64,000 nucleotides of DNA. It comes from Protula sp. h YS-2021 (Eukaryota; Annelida; Polychaeta; Sabellida; Serpulidae). Positions 47,130 through 59,600 of this stretch are shown here, piece by piece. Made by a program: the position numbers and the translations under genes. The notes beneath the pieces were generated by a model, which saw only the letters and a list, made by a program, of their open reading frames with translations, had not been told where the DNA came from and made no database searches. The stretch is from the NCBI GenBank assembly GCA_949752745.1, contig OX457033.1, forward strand, positions 21,076,066 to 21,140,065, written 5' to 3'. Numbering within the stretch: position 1 is the stretch's first letter; each line of letters opens with the position of its first letter.

Positions 47130-47811
47130 TTTTTAATTTTTGTTTTTTTACTTGCTGGCTTGGATAGGAGATTCAACACAAGGTAATTCTAGGAGTGATA
47201 TGTCACACAAGCAGCTGCTCCGCCCAGTTTTCCAGTTTGTTTATTGTACGACACAGTGGACACCAGTAACACAAAATAAACTACACTATATAATACAGGT
47301 TTTCGTTTACTTTAAAAAAAAAGATAATAATAATAAAACCAACCCTTCCAGATATCTTTACCTAAATTCGCTAGTCCACTCAGACGTAAATTATGCTGAT
47401 ACATAAATGTTTAAATGTGCTCACTGGTTATAACACAGCATATGGAGTACACTACAGAGCTCGAAACCCTATATTCTCTACTGAAATAATATTTTCCAAT
47501 AATTTTTTTTTCTTCTTCAAAATATACCACAAACTTTCTGCCCAAATATTAAAAATATATATTTTTTATAGACGGACTCTAATTGTAATAATTACGAAAC
47601 ATGCAGCGCTTACAAATTTGAAACTTTCTGGAGGGCGATCCCTGCTGCCCACGTTTGATAAATGACAGTAAAAACCCGATATCTCCCACCCCAAACCTGC
47701 GTGAAAAAGACTGACAGAGACACAACAAAACTGGTGCAGTCCATAAGCCACTCTTTGGGATGATTGCATTTTCTTTTAAATCACTGATAACTCTTCATGA
47801 TTGGGTAGTTT

Positions 47812-47830
47812 CTATGACGTCAGGTATCCA
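47812..47830 (-). CDS. OSTC: OSTC exon 4 (19-nt coding end)
   Basis: Acceptor TTTTGTTGCAG ends at 47831. The exon supplies the third base of the Pro codon and then Gly-Tyr-Leu-Thr-Ser-stop; human OSTC ends Pro-Gly-Tyr-Leu-Met-Gly. The match in residue, phase and total length makes this short exon credible although it is only six codons. Confidence 0.85.
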
Positions 47831-50800
47831 CTGCAACAAAAACAATTTAGTTAACATTCAAAGTCTTTCTTTGCAGCATTTTTCTTTTGTCACTTCATGG
47901 GACAAACAGAAATAAGCCCATTTTATACGTAATAAACTAATTCTACATTAATATAAAATAGAATAATCCTGCAGCTTCATAATTTTCAATGGATCTTATT
48001 TAACCAATCTCCGCATTTTGCTTCAATACTTGAATATTTGAATTCTTCTAGCCGCTTTAAGCCGGGTGTTTAAATTTTCCAACATCGGATTTAAGTACTT
48101 ACGGTAATTTAAGTACTTACAGTAATTTAAGTACTAACGGTAATTTAAGTACTTACAGTAATTCAAGTACTTACGGTAATTTCATCCGCATGAACACGCG
48201 ACAGGTAAAAAAGGAAACCAATATACAAAGGCCAGCTACGCAAAGCAGCAGTATCCTATGTAGCTTCGGTGTCGTTGGTTTATTGGTCTGGTCTAAGATC
48301 ACGAATCCCAAGCCGCCGAGAGTAAAGAGAAAACTGGAGGCCAAGCCTTCCATAATATACTGTCCGTTCACTCTGTAAGGCATGAAAGCTACCTGGGAAA
48401 CACACAGGAAGAAAAACACTAAATCAAATGAATAAGAATACAAAAGCCGTACGGTAAAAAAAGAAAAGAAAATATTTTCCACATATTCAATAAATCACAA
48501 ACGACGAATTTCACAAGAATTTTTATAAGTCTTTTTTTATCTACAAAGTAATAAATATGAGAGTTACGGTTATAAAAGCGTGATTAGTTTTAAGCCAGAG
48601 AGCGTCATTTACTTCTCTAAATCATTTCAACCAATGCCAGTCTGCCCCCCCCCCCCCAACAAAACTGCCTTACCGGTTTTGAATTGCCCTTTTCGTCGGT
48701 AGTAGAACCAATACTTGGCGGTTCCACAATGACGTCATATATAATACCTGTAATGTACAAATTGGATGAGTGATTACAATATAAATATTGCCTGAAGATT
48801 CCCGTAACGGAGTTTCACAAGCTACTACTCATGTCAATCGCTCCTTAAAGAGCAGGTCTTAAAGACGAAACCTTTATAATACATTTCAATGGACAACTGC
48901 ATTTGAATGACGAAAGTTAGGAATAGTAGAAGTTTTGTTCATCGCTTCCCTCACGTCACGGTACCTGTGACAGAGCAAACTAATTCCTCACTACTTATAG
49001 CATTTGCCGCAAATGTCACAAGACAATATGACTAATTTAGAAAAGGTGTATTACGGAATGACTTCCAAAATAAGTCATGACGCACACATTTAAAAGTGAA
49101 ATAACAATGTTAAAATGAGAAAAGTCGAACCTCTTATTACTGACCACAACAATGACTACACCAGTCACCATATTGAACATTCGTTGATTTAGATGGATAA
49201 TATATATGTGATTTATTTGCAAGGATACCCCATTCAAACAATAAGCAGATTCACACTTAGACTTTTTCGAAAAGTTTCTGCGTTCCGACCCAGTCCGGTT
49301 GGGATAAAGCAATACAGAAATGACAGAAAAAAATGGCAAAAAATCAACAGACTTCCATTTTTCCAGAACCATATTCACAAGTTGGTTATTAAAGGAGCTG
49401 AATAAGTTTTTAATTTTGACGTTTTATCGCGTATCACTTCTTTATAATTTGACCAAAAAAATGCAGTCGAAACGACACCTCCATCTGAAAGATTCGAAAG
49501 TACGAATTGGCTTATATTGAGTGTATCTGGAATCGAATGATATTTACATTGAGATTTCTTTCTTTTAATCTTTAACAATCTGTGACAATTGACTCAATAT
49601 ATGAGAATAGTCAAGAAAGAGTGAACCATGTTTTCCTGGATCGTGGGCCAGAAAGTCTATGAGGGAAACGGGGATGGTGGTGGTGGGGGGGGGCGGAGAT
49701 GAGAACGAATGGTCACAGTAGATACAAATCAGAGAAATTCAAAATAACATCTTCCGTGGTCGACAACAATTTGTATTTGATAAATATCGAAGAAAGAATA
49801 TTTGAGTCGAAAGAGGTAGCAAATGTGCATCTGTCTTATAAGCCTAATCACACTTTTGGTGTTTCGACTTAAATTCGCAAGAATTTTGAATTTCGAATGC
49901 AAGGGAACCGAGTAAAAATGAAAGAAATGAAAGAAGAAATATAGGCAATAATAGCTCATACTCGGAGCAATAAAAAATTTAGTCCTAGATGACTCTTCCC
50001 CGCAACAGTCATAGTTCCTATAATAGAACATGTCATTGACCTCAATTCTGCCAATCTCGGCGCACGATTGAGGCCAATCGCGTTATTTTAATAAGGGTGC
50101 ATGGGACAAATGGTCAAATTATAAATCATGGCGCACAATTGTTATGGTCAAATAATAATTTTGTATTGAGAAAAATAGATATTTTCTTTAGATCAGGATA
50201 CTGAATCCCCATTATCGCCCAAAAACAACAATGAATCTACAGTTGCAAAACCACTCTTTACTCAAGTTTGGCAGTTTGGCCGAGGTCGAAAATAATGCGC
50301 CAGGATACTGCTCAGTGTGCCTTTTAAGGAAGAGCCTGCTAGTTCGAGCTTCGGTGTCCTGGAACGTGCGCCTAAAGATCTATAGCCTCGAAAATTGAGA
50401 TCAATGGCCAATTTCTATTACAGGAACTGTGACCCTTTCTGACTTGTAGGACAGAAAGGGTCCACTGTGACTATAAGTCAAATCACACTTTGGGTGTTCC
50501 CAATAAAAATGAGCCAAAATTCTGTTTCGAACAGAAATAACCAGGTCAAAAATGAAAGAAATGACAGAGAGATTTCGCCTACATTTCGAATTTCTCTTGT
50601 TCCAAAGAGCAATCGGGTTTTTTACAACCTGTATGATATTTTAAAAATTTATTAACAAATGGTTTCAAATTTCGATTCCTTTTATGTTCCAAGTATAGGC
50701 TGTTTTTGCGATATTTCTTTCATATTTTCCTATCATTTCTTTCATTTTTTACCCGGTTTCCACGCGGGCGAAATTCAAAATTCTTGCGCATTTTATTCGA

Positions 50801-52121
50801 AACACCCAAAGTGTGATTTGGCTTATAAAAATAATGAAACTGAAAACTACTTGTTAAAACTTCTAATAAATTCTTAAAATAGCATACGGGTTGCTAAAAG
50901 CACGATGCTCTTTGATGCAAAAGAAATTAGACATTTAGGCGAAATGTTTGTATTGTTTCTTTCATTTTCTCTTAGTCCTAGATGACTCTTGCGGTCTTCC
51001 TATGACAGCAAAAGTCATAGTTCCTACAATAGGAAATGTCACTGATGTCCATTTTCAAATCTCGGCGCACGACTGGGGCCAACGGCGTTATTTTAGAAAG
51101 GGTGCATCACATAAATGGTCCAATTATGAATTATGGCGCACAAGTTTTATGGTCAGATAACAATTCTTTTACCGAGAAAAATATGTTTTCTTGGGATCAG
51201 GATATCGAATCCCTCATTATCGCCCACAATAGTGAATCCACAGTTGCAAAACCACGCTTTACTATAGTTTGGGAGTTTCGCTGAGGTCGAAAATAATGCG
51301 CCAGGGTACTACTCAGCGTGGTTTTAAATTAAAAGCCTGCCAGTTCGAGCCTCGGTGTCCTTGAACGTGCGCCGAAAGATCCAGAGCATCGAAAATTGAG
51401 ATCAATGGCCATTTCTATCCTAGGAAGATAGAAAAGGTGGGCTAGGACTAATTTTCTCCAGGCTGGTTTGTATTCGAATCGCACAATTTTCGCACATTTT
51501 ATTTGGAGCGCCCAAAGTGATTTGGTTCATTACGCTTATATAGAAGTTACACTTGGTTGTCGCCAATTGCGATCTACGCTATCCAATTCTATCGCCTCTC
51601 TCCCGCATACTGTGCAGATCTGATATGAATAAGCCAATTCGCACTTTTGACTTTTGCCGAAAAGTTTTTGCGTTTCGGCTGAATTCAGGTGGGATAAGGA
51701 TATAAAGAAATGATAGGAAAAAACGGCAAAAATCAAAATTCCATTTTGCCAGAAACATATTCACATGTTGGTTATTAGAAGGACTGAATAATATGTAAAA
51801 TAATTTTTAAAAGATCATATGTTATAAGCAAATTAGAATTTTGATGTTTTTCCCTTATCATTTCTTTAAAATTTATCCCCCAGCATTTTCAGTCGAAACA
51901 ACACCTGCACCGGAAAATCCGAAAGTGCGAATTGGCTTATTCGTGGAAACTGGAAGATCAAACGGGCCCGCTTGGAACTCACCTCCAGTAACGAGGAAAT
52001 ACGAAAGCAGCACAACTGCAAAGACAAACATTGCCGAGGGTGTCTTGACCCATGACGGTTTTTTTAATTTTAAATTTGGACATTCCAAAAGAGCGAACGG
52101 TACACGGTAAACTGCTTCCAT
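47812..52121 (-). CDS. OSTC: Oligosaccharyltransferase complex subunit OSTC, four exons, 149 aa
   Basis: Subunit (DC2 homologue) of the STT3A-type oligosaccharyltransferase. It links the complex to the protein-conducting channel in the endoplasmic reticulum membrane, so that Asn residues are glycosylated during import. Exons 52121-51983, 48747-48674, 48392-48175 and 47830-47812 join in phase (1, 0, 2) to 149 codons plus stop, the same length as the human protein. Recognised blocks: [20 protein letters not shown] at the N-terminus, [14 protein letters not shown] in exon 2, [19 protein letters not shown] in exon 3, and VFMRMKLP+GYL across the last junction. Three membrane segments are visible (residues ~31-45, ~87-105, ~115-135). 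Intron 1 is 3.2 kb and filled with MITEs. No defect seen; identification is secure. Confidence 0.96.
48091..48180 (-). repeat. 18-bp tandem repeat of the OSTC exon 3 splice donor, five copies
   Basis: On the minus strand the unit AATTACCGTAAGTACTTA recurs every 18 bp. GTAAGT occurs at 48174, 48156, 48120 and 48102 (reading down) and as GTTAGT at 48138. The first one is the true donor of OSTC exon 3. Confidence 0.92.
48175..48392 (-). CDS. OSTC: OSTC exon 3
   Basis: Acceptor TTTCCCAG ends at 48393; codes from [10 protein letters not shown] to FMRMKLP. Donor CC|GTAAGT at 48174. If not spliced, the next codon is TAA, giving a protein five residues shorter. Confidence 0.95.
48674..48747 (-). CDS. 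OSTC: OSTC exon 2
   Basis: Acceptor ACATTACAG ends at 48748, donor CCG|GTAAGG at 48673. Codes the lumenal loop [20 protein letters not shown]. Confidence 0.93.
49241..49515. mobile_element. MITE of the AATAAGCC family, copy 1
   Basis: Left ATAAGCAGATTCACACTTAG and right AAAGTACGAATTGGCTTAT are diverged inverted repeats; the arms also share TTTTTCGAAAAG and a CGTTTCGACTG-type inner block. In OSTC intron 1. Confidence 0.6.
49838..51540. repeat. 1-kb imperfect tandem duplication in OSTC intron 1
   Basis: The block from CCTAGATGACTCTT through ATCTCGGCGCACGA, AATAATGCGCCAGG and ATTGAGATCAATGGCC occurs at 49984-50410 and again at 50977-51417, about 1000 bp apart and around 15% different. Ends resembling the MITE family (49846 and 51508-51535) bracket the whole, so it may be a larger, duplicated family member. 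MITE copy 2 lies between the two blocks. Confidence 0.6.
50473..50826. mobile_element. MITE of the AATAAGCC family, copy 2
   Basis: Ends ATAAGTCAAATCACACTTTG and CAAAGTGTGATTTGGCTTAT, both arms with ATGAAAGAAATGA-type blocks. Confidence 0.65.
51627..51942. mobile_element. MITE of the AATAAGCC family, copy 3
   Basis: Best-preserved copy: GAATAAGCCAATTCGCAC at the left is matched exactly in inverted form at the right; the arms continue with TTTCGGCTGA and ATAAAGAAATGATA blocks. Confidence 0.75.
51983..52121 (-). CDS. OSTC: OSTC exon 1
   Basis: Starts at the ATG that gives MEAVYRVPF, aligned with the known N-terminus. An upstream in-frame extension exists but is not conserved. Donor GGAG|GTGAGT at 51982. 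Confidence 0.95.
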
Positions 52122-54190
52122 GTTTATCAAAACACCAGTATAATACATGAAACGGAAACGGAAATGCGTTGACAACATTAGGACTATTTGCTTTGACACC
52201 GATGTTCTTTGGCCGTTTGTTGCCCAGAAGCATTAGTCAGGATAAAGATAAAATGGAAGAGAATTTTTCAGTTGCTAAAAAACAACAAATAAATTAAAAA
52301 ACTAGTCAAACAGCTGAAACTGCTTTCAAGAAAATCAATTGTAATCCATGCAAAAAGTTACTTTAGTGAAATAAAAAGCATCTATTGAGAATAAATGTTT
52401 CTTTAACTTTTGAAAAATTCACATATCTAAGGAAGATTGTACTTACAATTTGTTCATTATTTGTAGGCAAATTATAGTTGTTTGTATTCATAATAGCAAT
52501 ACAGAATTAAGCCAAAAAGTTTTAAAAAAAAGGAAGCCATTCCGTAAAAAGGATGGAGGACAATTAAGTAAAAATAAAATCTGACAATGACAATAACAGG
52601 TGACACAACGTTATCCAAGAATCCAAGAGAATGTAGCAGAACTGACATTTGAGGGAAGGACTCCAATATGCATAATTTTATGCCTCTACTTGTATTGATA
52701 AGAAAAATTCATAGCAGACCAAAACGAGGATGTTTGCGTTGTTTGAAGTATTCTTCCAGTACACAACCAAGCTACTATTTTTTGCGTATGATGATTTGTA
52801 CACATACATACTCACTGCATTAACAAACAATCTACACATCATCCAGCTTAAAAATATGAACTTTTTAAATTTTGCTATCGTCATATAGTGCCAGAAGTTA
52901 ATTACCGTGAAAGGTTGCTTAATGAACAACCATAGAGGAGACATTCAGCTCAAAAGGGATTTGATATGTTGTCAAAAGTGAATTACATGAACCGGATATA
53001 CAAATTCATATTAACAAAAAGGAACTAGATAATAATGAAACTTAAGGCTTTTATCAGTATTCCATGATCGGATGTGATAAAATTAACGACATTATTGACA
53101 AAAAGAATAAATAATGTATCTTTGCTACAGAAGTGTGAGGGTTAGTCCAAGGCAAAATACGGTGCATAGCAAGCGGGATACGAACTTTCGAGAGACGTGT
53201 TCTCACTAACTTAAACCATTCAACATGTAAAATGTTACGTAACGACTTATATTGACCTTACAATTGAAGGAAAGAGTCAATCTCAGGATGTGGTGAACTG
53301 GTTGTTGCCTGAGTTCTTTTAAAGATTAATGAAACTCACCAATTCAGTAGCATTTCTTATAAACTTGAATAAGTTAAAAGAGTTGTGAAACACCGAATCA
53401 TATTTCAAATACTCACAACATAATTGCAAAGAAATAACTAGATCAATTTCACTACCGATGATAAAATTAAACTGGGAGATTCTAAGAGGTATAATAAAAC
53501 TAAAATGCCAAAAATTAAATATATAAAAACATTCCAAAATTAATGGTTCTGATTTTAACCACAAACTTGTTTGAAGGGTACGGTCAAGTAAATGCTAAAT
53601 CTTGAGGATAATCAGTTACGCTGAGGCTGCCTTCATTCTCCAAATTATATTCAGCGATAAATGGACCCCATGCTTTCTGTACAAATTGACTAGTGCATTT
53701 AGTTTGAAGATGTTTAAATATAGAGCATAGTCTAAATTACATAATTGAATCCAGTCAAACACATATTTTAAATGTTGATAACTGTTAAGGAAAATCCTGA
53801 TAAGACAAGAAAATGTGAATAGGTAGACGTAGATATGTATTTAACCCCTCCTCCATCCCATAGTAAGAAAAAACTGAAACTAAGAATGTAAATAACTGCC
53901 AAGATGTCTGCTTTGCACACATACTATAATTTCTCATATGCCACTCCAGCTCAATGTACTATGTGTGCCTTACATATATGGCTGAATGCCAAAATTTAGA
54001 TGTCTGTTTGTTTGAATGAAAAGGAAAATTTATGAGGTCAGTTAAACGAACCAGCCGACAGAGCTACAATAAACTGAGGGAGTTGAAAATTCACAATCTT
54101 TAATGCACTTTTCTATTTTCCTCAGTTCAGATGTACACTATGAATTATGTCTTAAGATATCTCTTCAAGTAGAGTGTAAAAGCTAGAAAA
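52122..54190. other. Intergenic stretch
   Basis: 5' flank of OSTC and 3' flank of the lectin/EGF gene. No coding, RNA or clear transposon signal. Confidence 0.45.
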
Positions 54191-54193
54191 TGT

Positions 54194-54199
54194 TTTATT
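54194..54199 (-). terminator. Candidate poly(A) signal of lectin/EGF receptor 1
   Basis: AATAAA on the minus strand, 57 bases after the stop codon. Confidence 0.5.
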
Positions 54200-54255
54200 A
54201 TTATTAATAACGTGCATAAAATACGAAGTTTTTTCTTGCGGCACTGTGCATGCGC

Positions 54256-54343
54256 CTACTTCATGCTGTGAAACCCTGTTACACTATTTGTCTCGATTGC
54301 ATAGTTAATATTGGGTTCTTCAAGTTTTCTCCTGTTTCTTAAC
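54256..54343 (-). CDS. Receptor 1: cytoplasmic tail exon
   Basis: Acceptor TTTATTCCAG, phase 2 entry. Codes a basic stretch ([11 protein letters not shown]) and then [16 protein letters not shown] before TAG. No ITIM or ITAM pattern; a single Tyr in NINYA. Confidence 0.82.
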
Positions 54344-56532
54344 CTGGAATAAAAAATCATTCGTTAAACTAAATATCCATCTCAATGGCATTGTTAATAT
54401 AGAGTTTAAACAGTTATGTCAATTTTTTTTGTGTTTTTTTTTTGTAGTAAATATAATTAATTAAGAGCATTCCTAAAGATTTACAGTTCCAAAATGTTAC
54501 TTTTACTACCAATTAAGCGAAATATATTCAGCTTCTTATGCACATTTTAATGATTTAAGGAAAAAATTGACAAAACCCAACACTTTATCATAAAATTAGT
54601 AGTAATTTGGGTGGCAAACACGGAGAAAAATGGGAACAGATCACCAAACCAATACCTGTCCTTGAACTGAAGGAAAAGCAAAGCAACGAGAACTGAAATG
54701 CAAATTGCTGCAATAATAACTCCTGCTATGAGCGCCGAAACCAAATCTGTAAAAGATTACTGATGCCTTTGCTTCATGATTAAAATTAACTGTAATATTT
54801 TAGTTTGGCTAAAAGTTTAATAGTCACTTATATGAAGTAATCTTAGTTAAAACGTCTTAATACCAGCCAAGAGAACAATAACTGGATATCGAAAATTTCA
54901 AGATATTATGTGAAATATTCACCTTTACGCCTTATATTCTTAAGCAGTTCAGAGCTTTTTTCCACCACTATTTCTGCAATTGTAATTTTAGAACAAAGAC
55001 TATATGAAAACTAAAAGATTAAATTTCAAGATTTAGATAAACTATTTTGTTAAATATGTAAGGTTATAGATGCCGTTGCTTACATAATTGTTTGCTGCAG
55101 TTAAGTTTATCAAAGTATTTTTCAGTGCTATGATAAATAGGTTGAAAGCACGTAAGTTTGTATAATATGTCTACTCTGTTTCTAAAGTATTATATCTTTA
55201 TAAATGCAACAAACATCTCATATAATGTCATTTAATATTTGAAACTTTATTTATAGTAATACCTTGATCACAGCGTTTTTCCTTGTGATTCGAATCGCAG
55301 ACACAATGATATCTGTTCGGGAAATCGAGACATTCTCCATTGCCTGAACATGGTTCCGATAAGCACTCATCTATATCTATATTATTAAAATTTGACTTTT
55401 CTCAAGTCTAAAAACAACGTCATTGAAATAAACTTCTGAACTAACCAATAAAAACTGTTATTCATAAGACATGTTTACAATCAACTATGTGTGTTTGTTA
55501 ATATAGCAAATTGCAATAAGAACAATAAAAGTGCTGAGTAATACAGGGCACTGCATGTTGCTACGTTTTCTTGTTGAGACACTAAAAAGATCTATAAAAT
55601 AAGTAAAAAAATAAACTTACGGAAAACATACTGCACAATGAATATCACTTTTGTAATGAAGCTAAAAGCTTTGCGTGAAACATATACCTTGATCACACGT
55701 GTCTCCAGTGTAGCCTTCTTCACATTGGCATATGTAACCAGCGACAATGTCTATGCATTGTGAAGTATTAGAGCATGGACTTGAAGCACATTCATCCAAA
55801 TCTGCAAGACAAAAAAAGTTTGGCAGGAAAAGAATGATCTATTCTTCACGGATAAAACTTAGCTCAGGATGGTATACATAATTTAATCTTGTGCAGAATA
55901 TTTTCAAAGCCAAATTGGGGTATAATAATTTTAAACTGACTGATTAGGTAAATCTTCCTATCAGTTTATTTTATCGTATGTGCGCATACTTTTAAGTTTC
56001 TAAAGATATTTTACAGACATCCATGTCAGAGTAATTAATTTTATGCAGTGATAAAAAATTTAGACATGTATAATCAGTTACGCCGTTTTCACACGACAAA
56101 TTGTTTCACTATTTGATTACCAAATTATCCTCTAAAGCAAAATATTTAAACAATAACTTTAGCAAATATGCAACTTTACAATGTTGAATAAAACATTTTT
56201 ATATGGAAAGACTGTTTTTTTTGTTATCTTACTCATTTCACAATGGGTACCACTGAAGCCAAGGCGACACTGACATGTGTAGCCATTCGCACCATCATAA
56301 CACGAGCCCTCGTTCTGACACGGATTCGACGAACATTCATTTGCATCTTTTTAAAATAAAATGTGGATCTTTTACAAGGAATGCTTAATTCAAGTTTCTT
56401 AAATTGTAGCGCAGCTTTCGCAATCCATAGCATTAACGAATATGTCAGCAACCACGACTCACAAAAGTCTCAATATTTTGTTTTTTTTTTTAAATTATTA
56501 CATTATAAATTAAACTGCATTACTTTGGAGAG

Positions 56533-56631
<99 letters not shown>

Positions 56632-59600
56632 CTTAAACCATATTTCATGACCAAATATAGTACATCTAGGTTGGAGAAAAGAACAGATGAACTGCACATC
56701 AAAGCCATATTACTGGTTTCGCAGTGAACACCACTGTAGCCTGGGCGACACTGACATGTGTAGCCATTCACACCATCCGTACACGAGCCTTGATTCTGAC
56801 ACGGATTCGAAAGACACTCATCAATATCTACAAACCACAGTATTTGTTATAACTTTATAAGGTAAATAAAAAGCCAAATGTATTGTTCCTTTCCGTATTG
56901 TATTTCTGTAAGCCTTTGTATAATAAGAAGTTCAGGTTGCTTTTCCCAAATTGGCATCATATACTTCCGTGTGTTATTTTTAGAGACAATATTCAGATGT
57001 AATAAACGAATATTCTCAGTAAATATTAGTATTTGTAGAACAATTTCGTGCCGCATAAAACACTGCTTTAAAAATGCAGTTCTAAGTCAAAACAATGGTG
57101 AATTAAAATGACTAGCTGAATTACTTGGTCTTCCATTCAGTGTATACTAATCAGGTCACATGATTTCATGAGATTTCTTCATGGCACCACGTTTTATTTC
57201 GTACGTTTTAATTTGTACTTTGGTTATGTGTGACATTCAATCATTCGTCAATCAGCACTGAGGTTGTTATTCAAATCTGATGCTTCTGTTGTTTAATTTT
57301 TAGAAAGAAATTGTTAAATTTGTTTTTACCAGTTTGGCAGTTTTCTCCAGTGGTGCCTGAAAGGCAGTGACATCGAGCAATTTCGTTAGTTACTGTGCAA
57401 TTACCATTACCACACTGAACAGAGCTGCATATATCTAAAACACCAACCAGAGGTCTACAGTAGCACTGCGATCAATAAGTTCAGTTGAAATGTTTCAATT
57501 CAAATTTAATGTTATATAATCTATACTTCGTGAAATTTGAATAACATTATAAATAGTGGCCAATATATTAATGGGTATCTAAAACAAGAAAAATATTAAT
57601 TGAAAATGTTAGGAAATATCGAGGACGTCTTTTTAAAGTCTGGCTTAAACACATGAAATGTGTCTTTTTAAGAAGGAATAAGCAAACCTGCTTTGCACAC
57701 GAATTTAAACTTCTCATTACACGAGTATCCAGTCCATCCTTGGTGTGATAGTCTACCACATGTCTCATCCGCTCCCGGTTCGCCCATTTTCCACGGCTGA
57801 TATTCACCCATGTCTGTTCCGTCTGTCCATACCCATGAATCACGGCATTCCTTGCAGTCATCTTCATTCGCATTGTAGCAATTACAGCCTCCATTTTCGT
57901 GGCGTAACCCCAGCCATAAAGAATTACTTTGTGTCACCAATAGGCAAAGCGTAAGAATATACAGCATAGAAGAGAAGAAAGAACAGAATAAATGTATAAG
58001 CTGCGTTTAGGTAACGTTTAGTCATACATCTTAAGCTTAGCACAGTCATAAACCAAACTATGTAAAAGAAGAGCTGACTCATGTTTCTGCAGCAATCTAT
58101 CTTCTACAAATCATAATAAAGCAAAACTAAATCTTTTGATATCTGATTGTTAGCAATCAGATGTTACATTTTAAGAAAGATTTAGTACTGGCATTGTAAT
58201 ATCGATTTTACAATTCTACTGGTAATATAGTGTTATAAAACCACTTTACTGCGACCACACTTTTAAACTTAAATCTTGAAAGGATTTAAAATGCAGCATA
58301 GCACTTGCAAAACTCAGTTTAAGATATTAACGTTGTAAAATATTGCAAAATAATATAAATAATCAATATTACCCATTTCTAGACAGTTCTTTACTGATAT
58401 GATCATAGTCATCACTGTTTGTGATAGAAGCGAGGTTGATATTTAAAACGTCTTCGCATCGCCGCCTCGCTTCAGTCCATTTCACTTTCGTAGTTCCAAT
58501 ATAGTACTTGTACTGATCACGTGATTCTAGCCAATAGCCTATCAAAATCGATCAGCGCAAAAAATCATGAAAGCAATAATATTCTAATTAGTTGAGGATC
58601 ACTTTTAAGAACATAAAATAAAAGAAGTAAAAGTAAATTTAGAAGTAACATAAATTAATTATTCACAGGCAAAGTTACTGATACCAAAATGAGGAACTTT
58701 TTTGTTCTGGTCATGCTTGTAGAAGAACCAATGCCGATAGAACCTATCAAAAGAGTTTTACCAAAAGAAACCAGAAAGATAAAAAAAGTCGCTTTAGTCA
58801 ATAGCTGATATAAAACGTTTCATTTGTTCAATGTTGCATTAAACAGTACAGAGCTGTGACCAATGAGCGGCAATAAACCACTGTTCTAGGCCGATCTTGC
58901 TTGCAGTGGTAAGACTATAAGAGGGGGTGGACAGATAAAAACCTTCCATGCAGCATGTAGCTTTGTCAACACGAATAAAGGCGAGCGCAAACACCATACA
59001 AGACTGAAGAATGGTTTCTGGATTAGTTCAAATTCTAAGTTAAATTTATTTTACTTGATGGCTGTTTTGTTCAGCTACAATTTATCACAAATTATATTTT
59101 TTTGCATTCCTCTGCGATGTTTCCGTCGCTTGGATATAATGGTATCATGATGTATCCTTGAGTGATGTGTAGCGTAACATTTGCTACTGAAACATCTACG
59201 GATATCTACTTGTCCTGGGCTCTGCGAAAATGCTACTGTTTTCTATGGGCGCTGGCAATCTAAAATAAAGGGCTGTCTGGCACTGATACCAAGTCGAATA
59301 AAAGAAAGTACATAGATACACAAATTCTTTACTTGTTTGTGGAGTGAACTAGTTTGAGTTTGCCCCTTTTTAACAGCATTGATGTATTAAAGCAGAAAAA
59401 TGGCACTAATTATCTTTAAAGATTTATTTTTGAAGGTATATTGATCTATTGAAATGATCACAGAATGAGCTATGTGTGAACCCTGTTTACTCAATGCTAT
59501 TAGCAAGAAATAGAGAACATTTAGACATAAACAACTGTATTTTCAGCATATATCTATTACAGTATTATGTACTTGCCTATTTGTGTTTATTAAGTGATGT

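Noticed and set aside
51873..52199. Longer N-terminus of OSTC
   Set aside because: The known family starts at MEAVYRVPF; the extension is not conserved and has the look of 5' UTR. The 3' part below 51983 is intron.
57927..57967. Apparent signal peptide [14 protein letters not shown] in front of the lectin exon
   Set aside because: An acceptor at 57927-57928 and exact phase match with the exon at 58373-58538 show that this is intron; the WLGL motif must be preceded by the first half of the domain.
58920..58992. Candidate missing exon of receptor 1
   Set aside because: Has a plausible acceptor (TTCTTCAG), but in the required phase the frame meets a stop, and the donor is weak.
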